A DNA stretch of 61,137 nt from a virus, in IMG/VR virus record IMGVR_UViG_3300020732_000001, positions 1 through 61,137 of that record. The stretch is one strand, 5' to 3'. The notes under the pieces were generated by a model. That model saw only the letters and a list, made by a program, of their open reading frames with translations, did not search any database and was not told where the DNA came from. Both the position numbers and the translations under genes were made by a program. This document shows, piece after piece, positions 27,871 to 33,894 of this stretch (the first letter of the stretch is position 1; every line of letters begins with the position of its first letter).

Positions 27871-28132
27871 TAAAGAATTTATTAATAAGGTATTAGAAGA
27901 AGATCGTAAGAAAGAAACTGATCCATCAAGGATTATTGCATTAGAGATCTTCAACTTACTAGCACCCAAAGCCGAGCAAGAAGCCAGCGTGATTCTAGCT
28001 GGTGTATCAATGGTTTTGGCTACGATGGCAGTTGAGATGGGAATCGAAGAAGAGAAAGCCGTTTATGCGTTTAGAAGGTCTTATGCGAATGCTCATAGGC
28101 GTTTAAAACAATTAATCAAACAGGTGCACTAA
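27863..28132 (+). CDS. Hypothetical helical protein (89 aa)
   Basis: Overlaps the previous gene by 8 bp. The acidic N-terminus is followed by an Ala-rich helical region (LLAPKAEQEASVILAGVSMV) and a basic end. Not recognised. Confidence 0.68.
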   Translation: MDNKEFINKVLEEDRKKETDPSRIIALEIFNLLAPKAEQEASVILAGVSMVLATMAVEMGIEEEKAVYAFRRSYANAHRRLKQLIKQVH

Positions 28133-28461
28133 TGTATATTGCTAATGCAACAATTGAAAGTACAATGCTTGGCATAGAAGACCATGGAATTATGTCATTT
28201 AGTTTAACGCTTATATATGGTGGTGGTTATGGACAAGGCTTTGGTGGATATGCTTTAGATGGCAAAGGCGGAGAACAAGGACATGCTAAGAGCATTCTAT
28301 GTATTCGAAAGATTATTGAAACAGTTGGTGTTGAAAAATGGGAAGATTTGCGAGGTAAATATATTCGAATAAAAAAATCATCCGAACATACAGGCACTAT
28401 TGATGAGATAGGAAACATTATGGATGAAAAATGGTTCAACATTAAGGAGTTTTGGCAATGA
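28132..28461 (+). CDS. Hypothetical protein (109 aa)
   Basis: TAATG overlap. The Gly/Tyr-rich centre (YGGGYGQGFGGYALDGKGG) lies between beta-like segments and ends in KYIRIKKSSEHTGTIDEIG. It resembles small phage proteins that share this Gly-rich loop and are found in many genomes without known function. Confidence 0.72.
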   Translation: MYIANATIESTMLGIEDHGIMSFSLTLIYGGGYGQGFGGYALDGKGGEQGHAKSILCIRKIIETVGVEKWEDLRGKYIRIKKSSEHTGTIDEIGNIMDEKWFNIKEFWQ

Positions 28462-28658
28462 CAAAAAAAATGAAAGCATTTCCACAAAGAGTAAGTACCG
28501 AATATCAATATCAAGTTGAACATGGCATGGATTTAAGAGATTACTTTGCTGCTAAAGCTATGCAAAAAATGATATGGGAAAAAGGTCAAGACTTAGAAAA
28601 TGCAAAAGACTGTTATGTAATAGCAGATGCCATGATGAAAGCAAGACAAAATGACTGA
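28458..28658 (+). CDS. Hypothetical protein (66 aa)
   Basis: ATG 28458 overlaps the previous stop (ATGA). Contains DLRDYFAAKAMQKMIWEKGQ and ends DAMMKARQND. The DLRDYFA...A-x-Q pattern, with DAM-x-x-AR near the end, recurs in small phage proteins in the same location of many genomes. Function unknown. Confidence 0.75.
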   Translation: MTKKMKAFPQRVSTEYQYQVEHGMDLRDYFAAKAMQKMIWEKGQDLENAKDCYVIADAMMKARQND

Positions 28659-28842
28659 ACAAGATCAAGAGCATACCAAGATACTCTTTGCCATAATGAT
28701 TACTAATGGCTTATTGTCCAGGCTAGATCCAAAAGAAATTGATCCTGTGGACATCTGGGAGCTGGCAGATGCATTAATGGAAGCAAAGAATCATGTATCT
28801 GCTGGTCTTCCTCCAATTAAGAGAAGGAGAAGGCATGAGTGA
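28651..28842 (+). CDS. Hypothetical protein (63 aa)
   Basis: Overlaps the previous gene by 8 bp. Ends with VDIWELADALMEAKNHVSAG and a basic RRRRHE tail; the 'DALMEA' end echoes the 'DAMMKA' end of the gene before it, suggesting old paralogues. Confidence 0.68.
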   Translation: MTEQDQEHTKILFAIMITNGLLSRLDPKEIDPVDIWELADALMEAKNHVSAGLPPIKRRRRHE

Positions 28843-28993
28843 TAGAAGATATTGCTCTTCCTGTGTAACCTATCAGCCAGTAGAAGGTGGAATGTTAGTA
28901 GATACGGCAAACAAAAGTGTAAGAAGATGGAAGTGTGCAACATGTTTAAAAAAATTAAGTGAACGAAAATTGCAATCAAGAGGAAAAAAATGA
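28835..28993 (+). CDS. Small zinc-ribbon protein (52 aa)
   Basis: ATG 28835 follows GGAGAAGG. Two CxxC pairs (CSSC and CATC) separated by about 30 residues predict one zinc ribbon; the basic C-terminus (KKLSERKLQSRGKK) suggests nucleic-acid contact. Overlaps the previous gene by 8 bp and the next by 4 bp. Confidence 0.75.
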   Translation: MSDRRYCSSCVTYQPVEGGMLVDTANKSVRRWKCATCLKKLSERKLQSRGKK

Positions 28994-29169
28994 AAACATT
29001 TGCTTTATTGGTATCGGTTAGCCTTTGTGGTTGGATTATTTTCTTTACCGAACTTGCTCGTAAGGAAGCAGTGTATGACTGCCATATGGTTAGTTACCCT
29101 ATGGCGATTGATGTCCCTAAAGAAGTTATTGCACAATGCAGACAGAAAGGAATATGGGTGGTGAAATGA
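28990..29169 (+). CDS. Small membrane/exported protein (59 aa)
   Basis: ATGA overlap on both sides. Begins MKTFALLVSVSLCGWIIFF, a signal-anchor-like helix, followed by an 'AVYDCHM...IAQCRQKG' domain with two Cys that could form a disulphide outside the membrane. Not recognised. Confidence 0.72.
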   Translation: MKTFALLVSVSLCGWIIFFTELARKEAVYDCHMVSYPMAIDVPKEVIAQCRQKGIWVVK

Positions 29170-29525
29170 AAGAAAGGTTATGGGATTTTTTGGGTGATGC
29201 CGTAGATATTGTTGGAGGAATAATTTTATCTGTATTACTTGTGGTTTCATTGTTTTGTGTTGTTGGTGGACTTATTTATTGTGCTTGGCTTTTATTATTA
29301 AATCCTCAAGATAAAGAAGCACGTAGGCAGGCTGAAATAGCCGAAGCTACACCACATAAGTACGCAGAAGTTGATGGTTGTACTGTTTACACATGGTATG
29401 CAAATGGTAGGAATCATTACTTTACGAAATGCCCAACAAAAGTAACAACAGAAAGTAGGTACAGTGAATATTGTGGTAAGGCTTGCAGCAAAGAACGTAG
29501 TGAAATAATTGAAACGGAGAGATAA
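29166..29525 (+). CDS. Membrane protein with Cys-containing tail (119 aa)
   Basis: ATG 29166 is preferred over an upstream in-frame start because it overlaps the previous stop. A long hydrophobic region (about residues 10-47, GGIILSVLLVVSLFCVVGGL) is followed by a soluble domain with Cys near 78, 94, 109 and 113. Unknown function. Confidence 0.72.
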   Translation: MKERLWDFLGDAVDIVGGIILSVLLVVSLFCVVGGLIYCAWLLLLNPQDKEARRQAEIAEATPHKYAEVDGCTVYTWYANGRNHYFTKCPTKVTTESRYSEYCGKACSKERSEIIETER

Positions 29526-29747
29526 ATGACAGACGAACAAATGAAAGAGTTGGCTGAACTGCGTGTAGCCATACAAGATTTAAAGTATCAGTTGATACAA
29601 AAGCATGACTTGCGTGAACTTACTGATGAGGAAATATGCAAACTGTGGGCAGAATCACATGAAGACAGTATTGCTATGCAACAAGGATTTACTACCCAAC
29701 AACATTATTTTGCACATTTAATACTAAAGAAAGCGAGTGAGAAATGA
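29526..29747 (+). CDS. Small 'LTDEEI...KKASEK' protein
   Basis: A 73-residue protein with LRELTDEEICKLW and C-terminus HLILKKASEK. The first motif recurs at about 30642 and 31236, the tail at 30082, 30753 and 31836. Starts one base after the previous stop. Function unknown. It belongs to a series of mosaic small genes. Confidence 0.72.
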   Translation: MTDEQMKELAELRVAIQDLKYQLIQKHDLRELTDEEICKLWAESHEDSIAMQQGFTTQQHYFAHLILKKASEK

Positions 29748-29932
29748 GAACAATTGCACCAACAAATAGATTGCGTTTTGTTGAAAGAGTAATTCCTAGC
29801 CATGATGTTGAGGCAGGTTACAAAGTAAAAATACTTCAACAGTGGTGGAATTATCAAATATTATCAGACAATTCTGGTTGGATTCCTATTGAGGGTGGTG
29901 AATGGCGTGACGTACCTTTAGAAAGCGAGTGA
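29744..29932 (+). CDS. Hypothetical cassette protein (62 aa)
   Basis: ATGA overlap through a junction repeat. Encodes RFVERVIPSHDVEAGYKVK, then LQQWW and EWRDVPLESE, and ends on the next junction repeat, but in a frame giving LESE instead of KKASEK. Trp-rich small proteins of this kind are common in phages, function unknown. Confidence 0.7.
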   Translation: MRTIAPTNRLRFVERVIPSHDVEAGYKVKILQQWWNYQILSDNSGWIPIEGGEWRDVPLESE

Positions 29933-29935
29933 GAA

Positions 29936-30082
29936 ATGACAGAAGACCAAGAAGTTAGAGAATGGATGGGTTGGTATCTAGAAAAGCCAATAAATGTTTA
30001 TGAAGTTTATGGCGATGCACTTGAATTTACGGCAGAAGAAAAATCTATGACTGCAATACTAAAGAAAGCGAGTGAGAAATGA
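29936..30082 (+). CDS. Hypothetical cassette protein (48 aa)
   Basis: Starts inside one junction repeat and ends inside the next with TAILKKASEK. The body MTEDQEVREWMGWYLEKPIN is acidic. It is flanked on both sides by exact repeat copies, the clearest single cassette of the series. Confidence 0.68.
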   Translation: MTEDQEVREWMGWYLEKPINVYEVYGDALEFTAEEKSMTAILKKASEK

Positions 30083-30753
30083 GTCATTACGGCAAATGTA
30101 AACATGGCATTTATTTAGGGGGTTGTCGTGAATGTTTTCCTTTGCCTAAATTAACAAAAGTTGGGGAAGAACTTATTCAAGAATTAGTAGAGTGTTTTAA
30201 TGAGGATAAAGAAATGACCGCAAATGAACTAGCAGATTTAAATGAATGGTCTTGTTGTGCTCAAAGTAAACAAGTTTCTGCCATGCTACGTCAACAAGCC
30301 AAAGAAATTGAAGAGTTAAAAGAACGCTTAGAAGAAACTCGTCAGTTGTATTTAAAGCAATTAGCCATCACCCATTCTGACACCCAATCACACCCAATTG
30401 AACCAGTGGCAATGCGTTATGACTTTGATGGATATGGATATATGTATATTGACTCAGGTTCAGGAAGTGATTGGCAAACAAGAAAGAAGGGTGAATTCCT
30501 TTACACCAAGCCATTCTTTAGTCAAAAACCTGTTGCCATGATGGTTAAAATGGATGGGTTTGATAAACCTGAGTTTACTACAATTTGTGGTTCTGCTGCG
30601 TTAAAACATCCTAACTATACTGCATTGTATGACCACCCAATGCGTGAACTAAGTGATGAGGAAATACAAGATTTATGGGCGGAGATGGATTGGAGTGGAC
30701 ATCCTGAACTTGAATTTGCGAGAGCAATACTAAAGAAAGCGAGTGAAAAATGA
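30079..30753 (+). CDS. Mosaic cassette protein (224 aa)
   Basis: The N-terminus has a Cys/His cluster (KCKHGIYLGGCRECF), possibly zinc-binding. Then comes MLRQQAKEIEELKERLEE coiled coil, a central folded part with MRYDFDGYGYMY, and C-terminus MRELSDEEIQDLW...ARAILKKASEK. The coiled-coil and C-terminal blocks recur in 30896-31357 and partly in 34098-34415, so the gene is a composite of shared blocks. Confidence 0.73.
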   Translation: MSHYGKCKHGIYLGGCRECFPLPKLTKVGEELIQELVECFNEDKEMTANELADLNEWSCCAQSKQVSAMLRQQAKEIEELKERLEETRQLYLKQLAITHSDTQSHPIEPVAMRYDFDGYGYMYIDSGSGSDWQTRKKGEFLYTKPFFSQKPVAMMVKMDGFDKPEFTTICGSAALKHPNYTALYDHPMRELSDEEIQDLWAEMDWSGHPELEFARAILKKASEK

Positions 30754-30899
30754 TATTAACTGGATTTTTATTTGCTATTGGTGCAACACTTGGAACATTA
30801 TTAACTTGGGTTACAATCAGCAAAATTGAACAAATGTATTCCGATTGGCAATACAAAAAGCGTTGGGATGCAATTAAAAAGAAAGAGAATGAGAAATGA
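30750..30899 (+). CDS. Small membrane protein (49 aa)
   Basis: ATGA overlap. One N-terminal membrane helix (MILTGFLFAIGATLGTLLTW) and a basic charged tail ending KKKENEK, whose last codons lie in a degenerate junction repeat. Not recognised. Confidence 0.68.
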   Translation: MILTGFLFAIGATLGTLLTWVTISKIEQMYSDWQYKKRWDAIKKKENEK

Positions 30900-31357
30900 C
30901 TTTAAATGACCTAATTAACAGGCTTGAGCAAATGAACCAAAACCATACATCAATTGGTTGGGAAACACTACAATTTGTAGCACCTTTGCTACGTCAACAA
31001 GCCCAAGAAATAGCAATGCTTAAACAAATCATTGATGCAAACAATTTACAGTTAAATATTGGACAGTTGAAAAAAGAACTAGCATTACAAAGACTATCTG
31101 ATTTTAGTCAAGAGATTGAGGATAGGGAATCTGCTATATACGCAACTGGCTATTGGAATGGTATTCAAAAAACCAAAGAAAAGAATGAAACATTAGATAC
31201 AAGGTCTTATTTGATTGGTAGATACGATAAGCTGCGTGAACTTACTGATGAGGAAATATTAGATTTATGTCCACCAAATCATTCTGAAATGATGAATGAA
31301 TCATACACAATTGAATTTGCAAGAGCAATTGAATCATATTTAAAAGGTGAAAAATGA
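30896..31357 (+). CDS. Mosaic cassette protein (153 aa)
   Basis: Contains PLLRQQAQEIAMLKQ coiled coil, LRELTDEEILDLC and EFARAIESYLKGEK, in the same block order as the 224-residue neighbour but with a different middle. This supports block shuffling between paralogues. Function unknown. Confidence 0.72.
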   Translation: MTLNDLINRLEQMNQNHTSIGWETLQFVAPLLRQQAQEIAMLKQIIDANNLQLNIGQLKKELALQRLSDFSQEIEDRESAIYATGYWNGIQKTKEKNETLDTRSYLIGRYDKLRELTDEEILDLCPPNHSEMMNESYTIEFARAIESYLKGEK

Positions 31358-31533
31358 AAATGGAAATGCGTTGGTATAAATATTACATACCCTCAACAGG
31401 AAATACTGCTCTTACCTATTCTGAATCTAAAAAACTTCAATATAGGTATCAATATGACCCACCAGACTCACCTTATCCACAAAAATGGTGGACTGATTGG
31501 ATTGATGTGCCAACAATTGAAGAAAGCGAGTGA
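31354..31533 (+). CDS. Small Tyr/Trp-rich protein (59 aa)
   Basis: ATGA overlap. MKMEMRWYKYYIPSTGNTAL..., then YQYDPPDSPYPQKWWTDWID; ends EESE within a junction repeat. Resembles the small Trp-rich phage protein type at 29744. Function unknown. Confidence 0.68.
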   Translation: MKMEMRWYKYYIPSTGNTALTYSESKKLQYRYQYDPPDSPYPQKWWTDWIDVPTIEESE

Positions 31534-31536
31534 TAA

Positions 31537-31836
31537 ATGAGTAATATAGATGATTGGGCATGGAAAATCATTCGTGCTTGTGGTTTATCAACTGCCAATT
31601 CTGATATTAATGTTTTTAAATTACATGAATATATTTCAGAGATGATTTACACACCTCGATTTAAAGAATTTCCTGTTGGCAATTTTGTTATGCGGTTTTA
31701 CAAAACAGACCATGTATGGACTTGCACAGTTACAGAAGATATGTTGGATGAAGCAATTAAAATTGCAAAACCATTGTCAGAAGAATATATTCAATCAGAA
31801 TGGGAAAGACTTGGAAAGAAAGCGAGTGAGAAATGA
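31537..31836 (+). CDS. Hypothetical cassette protein (99 aa)
   Basis: Begins on a junction repeat and ends with LGKKASEK on an exact copy. Otherwise mixed alpha/beta sequence (FPVGNFVMRFYKTDHVWTC). Not recognised. Confidence 0.7.
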   Translation: MSNIDDWAWKIIRACGLSTANSDINVFKLHEYISEMIYTPRFKEFPVGNFVMRFYKTDHVWTCTVTEDMLDEAIKIAKPLSEEYIQSEWERLGKKASEK

Positions 31837-31928
31837 TGGATTGGTATTTATCTGGAAGATGTTTAAAACACCCAATGGTTGTAGCAGTTATTTTTTATAC
31901 GTTGGGTTATTTTGTGGGTAAAGGATAA
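31833..31928 (+). CDS. Very small membrane protein (31 aa)
   Basis: ATGA overlap in the junction repeat. MMDWYLSGRCLKHPMVVAVI plus FYTLGYFVGKG forms one transmembrane helix. Small single-helix phage proteins are often host-envelope effectors, but no function is known here. Confidence 0.55.
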   Translation: MMDWYLSGRCLKHPMVVAVIFYTLGYFVGKG

Positions 31929-31930
31929 AA

Positions 31931-32014
31931 ATGACAGAATATATTGAGTTTATGTGGTTAAGTTTGTTTTTAATTGGTATTGCCATTGGTGTTGTTTTAA
32001 GGAGAAAGAAATGA
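31931..32014 (+). CDS. Very small membrane protein (27 aa)
   Basis: MTEYIEFMWLSLFLIGIAIG followed by VVLRRKK is one transmembrane helix with a positive cytoplasmic end. It starts 2 bp after the previous stop and overlaps the next start by ATGA. Confidence 0.5.
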   Translation: MTEYIEFMWLSLFLIGIAIGVVLRRKK

Positions 32015-32085
32015 AATATAGTGATGAATGGTGGAAAGAAGTTGATTTATTAAACAGATCTTTTCCTTTTGGGTGGTGGAAATGA
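32011..32085 (+). CDS. Very small Trp-rich protein (24 aa)
   Basis: ATGA overlap at both ends; GGAGAAAG lies upstream. MKYSDEWWKEVDLLNRSFPF then GWWK. It may be a coupling peptide for the next gene, as its length is short and it fills the gap exactly. Confidence 0.45.
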   Translation: MKYSDEWWKEVDLLNRSFPFGWWK

Positions 32086-32327
32086 CTGAATTTGAAGACA
32101 AAGTAATTGAGCTTTTAAGTATTATTGCTAATCAAGATCGAAAACCTTTTGGTCCAGAATGGTGGAAAGGCGATCCGACTTTTGGTGGATTGAAAGTATC
32201 TACTCTTTCTTACGATGAGATTAATCAATTGGCTGGTCAATATTTACAGGTAGTTCCTCTTGGATCAAGCCATGCCGTATTAGGAGTTGTAGAGTTTGCT
32301 CGTGCCATTGAAAAAAAATTGAAATGA
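32082..32327 (+). CDS. Hypothetical cassette protein (81 aa)
   Basis: ATG 32082 overlaps the previous stop. The N-terminal helix is MTEFEDKVIELLSIIANQDR; the C-terminus VVEFARAIEKKLK is related to the FARAI ends of the upstream cassettes. Function unknown. Confidence 0.7.
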   Translation: MTEFEDKVIELLSIIANQDRKPFGPEWWKGDPTFGGLKVSTLSYDEINQLAGQYLQVVPLGSSHAVLGVVEFARAIEKKLK

Positions 32328-32812
32328 AAATAGAATTAAATCGTCATGAAATGTTAATGTGCGAATTATTTGGTTCTATTCGCAGAAAAAACGCTATGCA
32401 ATTTAATTATGATCGCCAGGTCAGCAAACAAGATCCATATGACATGGACATTGATGGTTTTATGGGAGAGTTTGTAGTAGCCAAATATTTAAATATTATG
32501 GTAGATACTTCAATCAATGAAAAAAAGAATCCAACAGATTTATATTTCAATGCTTATTCAGTAGATGTAAAGACTACTCGTAATCCAAAAGGTGGAGTTT
32601 ACGTCACAGAATATCATCGTAAATCGCCATGTGATTACTATATACAAGTTGTAATTAATGGTAATGTTGGTCATATAACTGGCTGGATTGATAAATATGA
32701 TTTATTTTCCAAAGCTGAATATATATCTGGATCTCATCCATCTTATAAATTAAATCAAGAAAATCTTTTACCTATAGAATTACTATATGTACCGAAACAA
32801 ACAACTTCTTGA
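32324..32812 (+). CDS. Predicted PD-(D/E)XK nuclease-like protein
   Basis: A 162-residue protein with GFMGEFVVAKYLN (Glu in the first helix), NPTDLYFNAYSVDVKTTRN (Asp then V-D-V-K, the D...DxK active-site pattern), and a later WIDKYDLF. This is the arrangement of small restriction-endonuclease-fold proteins. The role could be DNA processing or host-DNA degradation. It overlaps the next nuclease gene by 26 bp. Confidence 0.68.
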   Translation: MKIELNRHEMLMCELFGSIRRKNAMQFNYDRQVSKQDPYDMDIDGFMGEFVVAKYLNIMVDTSINEKKNPTDLYFNAYSVDVKTTRNPKGGVYVTEYHRKSPCDYYIQVVINGNVGHITGWIDKYDLFSKAEYISGSHPSYKLNQENLLPIELLYVPKQTTS

Positions 32813-33083
32813 ACTGGTTCGTGTTATTCCTTGTCAAAACTGTGGCCTACAGGATGGAACGGTGGTCGCTGCTCATTCTAATCAACTTCGAGATGGTAAA
32901 GGTCGTGGAATCAAAGCTCACGATTATAGGGTGGCAGCTTTATGTTACAAATGCCATAGTGAATTAGATCAAGGTAATAGACTTTCTAAAGAAGAACGAG
33001 TAGAAATGTGGGAAGAAGCCCACAGAAATACGATTGGTTGGTTATTTGAAAATGATTATGTTAAAATTTGTTTAGTTCCTTAA
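32787..33083 (+). CDS. YbcO/DUF1364-type HNH-like nuclease
   Basis: A 98-residue protein with CQNCG at 16-20, His30, GKGRGIKAHDYRVA, then CYKCH at 53-57 and ELDQG. This is the zinc-bound pattern of YbcO/Rap-type phage recombination nucleases (DUF1364). It probably trims or cuts branched DNA. It is the last gene before a good intrinsic terminator. Confidence 0.82.
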   Translation: MYRNKQLLELVRVIPCQNCGLQDGTVVAAHSNQLRDGKGRGIKAHDYRVAALCYKCHSELDQGNRLSKEERVEMWEEAHRNTIGWLFENDYVKICLVP

Positions 33084-33261
33084 TTTGAGTTATGTCTTGT
33101 TCTGGAATTAGAGCTAGGTTTGGGTTACCGCCCTGTCTAGCTCGTTTTTTTTGAGGTTCGATTTTTAGTGCCACAGCCAAAAAACAATATGTTGACACTT
33201 TTTTAAAATTTCGTCTATACTTAGTGGGTACACCCCATGTACTACCGTCACCGTGACGCAT
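33061..33261 (-). CDS. Possible small protein with CTGCTAGGAG leader (66 aa)
   Basis: The minus-strand ATG at 33261 lies 3 bp after CTGCTAGGAG, sharing 14 bases (CTGCTAGGAGTTTA) with the leaders of two real minus-strand genes, so it may be genuine. The product has a basic centre (EPQKKRARQGGNPNLALIP). Against it, the frame crosses a strong plus-strand terminator and a plus-strand promoter, its stop overlaps the nuclease gene, and no minus-strand promoter is obvious. Either the gene or only its start-site sequence is functional. Confidence 0.35.
   Translation of the reverse strand: MRHGDGSTWGVPTKYRRNFKKVSTYCFLAVALKIEPQKKRARQGGNPNLALIPEQDITQIKELNKF
33111..33152 (+). terminator. Intrinsic terminator of the recombination/small-gene operon
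   Basis: GAGCTAG (33111-33117) pairs with CTAGCTC (33137-33143), with an inner GGG/CCC pair, followed by G and eight Ts. It is 28 bp after the nuclease stop and is the clear end of the long plus-strand operon. Confidence 0.85.
33192..33221 (+). promoter_or_regulatory. Sigma70-type promoter
   Basis: TTGACA (33192-33197), 18-bp spacer, TATACT (33216-33221); predicted start near 33226-33228. It is the best consensus promoter I see in the window, and no gene follows it before a terminator. Confidence 0.8.
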
Positions 33262-33264
33262 AAA

Positions 33265-33274
33265 CTCCTAGCAG
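33265..33274 (-). promoter_or_regulatory. CTGCTAGGAG motif, minus orientation
   Basis: A copy of the early leader motif. On the minus strand it precedes the ATG at 33261. On the plus strand it is the anti-leader segment in the loop of the candidate small RNA. Beyond the motif, GCGTCACGG follows after TTTAT, matching the plus copy at 33398-33417 with a 4-nt difference in spacing. Confidence 0.8.
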
Positions 33275-33313
33275 GGTTAATCAAAACTGACGGTAGGATC
33301 CTCCCTGATCCCT

Positions 33314-33356
33314 CCCCAGAACCCTAGACTAATCATCTGGGGTTCTTTCTTTTTGT
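33314..33356 (+). terminator. Intrinsic terminator of the small-RNA unit
   Basis: CCCCAGA (33314-33320) pairs with TCTGGGG (33336-33342), followed by TTCTTTCTTTTTG. A second perfect pairing, AGAACCC/GGGTTCT (33318-33324 with 33340-33346), is mutually exclusive with it. Confidence 0.75.
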
Positions 33357-33386
33357 GCTTGCAAAATATTTTAAAATGGTTTAATC

Positions 33387-33407
33387 TATAATCTCAACTG
33401 CTAGGAG
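33387..33407 (+). promoter_or_regulatory. -10 element and AACTGCTAGGAG leader copy
   Basis: TATAAT at 33387-33392 is followed by AACTGCTAGGAG at 33396-33407. A TTGCAA lies 22 bp upstream of the TATAAT, too far for a normal -35. Transcription would begin at or within the motif. The first ATG (33419) opens only a 15-codon frame ending at 33466. Confidence 0.55.
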
Positions 33408-33511
33408 TGCGTCACGGAATGAATCAACTCCGTGATAACAATTTGTGTATTTTGTATATACGTTAATTTAACGTGTATAGATTTATGCCATTTTGTTTAC
33501 GCACTCCTAGC
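33400..33511 (+). ncRNA. 112-nt three-way inverted-repeat element
   Basis: GCTAGGAGTGCGT (33400-33412) and ACGCACTCCTAGC (33499-33511) form a perfect 13-bp outer stem that would bury AGGAG. Inside are a CACGGA/TCCGTG hairpin (33413-33418 with 33429-33434) and an ACGTTAA/TTAACGT hairpin (33460-33466 with 33468-33474). It may be a folded RNA, a replication origin cruciform or an operator pair. The symmetry itself is directly visible. Confidence 0.5.
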
Positions 33512-33870
33512 ACGATGATTTAGGTCTATCGGTCTGAGTATGTGTGAAAGTTGCCCTTGAAGTTGAGTAGAACGGCAAAAAGACATACGTTTACGTTCTT
33601 CCTAAATTAGCGTGATAGTGAGCAAAGAAGATTGTTTAGGCTCAAGGTGTGGAAGCGTGGTCTTTACTCTGTCTGAGAACGATTGAGAACAATAGAGATC
33701 ATTCGGTGACACTTAAACGAACTCGTAGTACAGAGTAGAAAGCACCGATGTGTGAACTAGACTACCAATGGTTCATTAACTTGATATGAAGTAAGCGACC
33801 GAAAGGATATCGAGTTGAGTTTTCCTTCAATCCCATGCTGTGGGGTTGGGGGAAACCTCACTTTCAATTT
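33512..33870 (+). ncRNA. Candidate large structured RNA
   Basis: No convincing reading frame. Nested and serial pairings occur: GTATGT/ACATAC (33538/33583) enclosing TTGCC/GGCAA (33551/33574); CCTAAA/TTTAGG (33601/33635); and GGT-CTTT-ACTCTG with CAGAGT-ag-AAAG-c-ACC (33659-33671 with 33731-33746). A GAAA-capped CGACC/GG-ata-TCG hairpin follows (33796-33812). Last is a terminator-like GTGGGGTT/AACCTCAC hairpin (33840-33861) before a T-rich stretch. Base composition is less AT-rich than nearby genes. No known RNA family recognised. Confidence 0.42.
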
Positions 33871-33894
33871 CGTTTCGCTCCCTCAAGGATATAT

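Larger units (their letters stand above)
29729..31836 (+). repeat. Dispersed 19-bp gene-junction repeat family
   Basis: GAAAGCGAGTGAGAAATGA lies exactly at gene junctions: 29729-29747, 29921-29939, 30064-30082 and 31818-31836 (exact), 30735-30753 and 31522-31540 (one mismatch), 30881-30899 (two mismatches). Each copy usually encodes the C-terminal KKASEK, the stop, the next gene's GAGTGAG ribosome site and its ATG. It looks like a shared joint for swapping small gene cassettes. Confidence 0.85.
33226..33356 (+). ncRNA. Candidate ~130-nt regulatory small RNA
   Basis: This segment is bounded by the TTGACA/TATACT promoter and by an intrinsic terminator. CTACCGTCA (33242-33250) pairs with TGACGGTAG (33288-33296). 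The 37-nt loop exposes CTCCTAGCAG (33265-33274), the exact reverse complement of the CTGCTAGGAG ribosome-site leader of early genes. A competing small hairpin, CGTCAC/GTGACG, overlaps the left arm. A role as an antisense repressor of phage leaders is inferred; alternatively the motif only serves the minus-strand ORF. Confidence 0.45.

Noticed and set aside
33153-33175. tRNA T-arm-like GGTTCGA
   Set aside because: No acceptor stem, anticodon stem or CCA-adjacent pairing surrounds it. No tRNA gene was seen anywhere in the window.
33061-33261. Treating the 66-residue minus-strand frame as a confident gene
   Set aside because: The leader motif supports it, but the frame crosses a strong plus-strand terminator and promoter. 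It is kept only as a low-confidence gene.
33531-33551. Hammerhead ribozyme core (CTGAGTA ... GAAA)
   Set aside because: The required CUGANGA box is not matched and no properly placed cleavage site or three-stem arrangement was found.
33835-33894. Upstream start for the gene at 33895
   Set aside because: The extension would translate the GTGGGGTT/AACCTCAC hairpin and has an atypical composition; ATG 33895 has its own AAGGA site.
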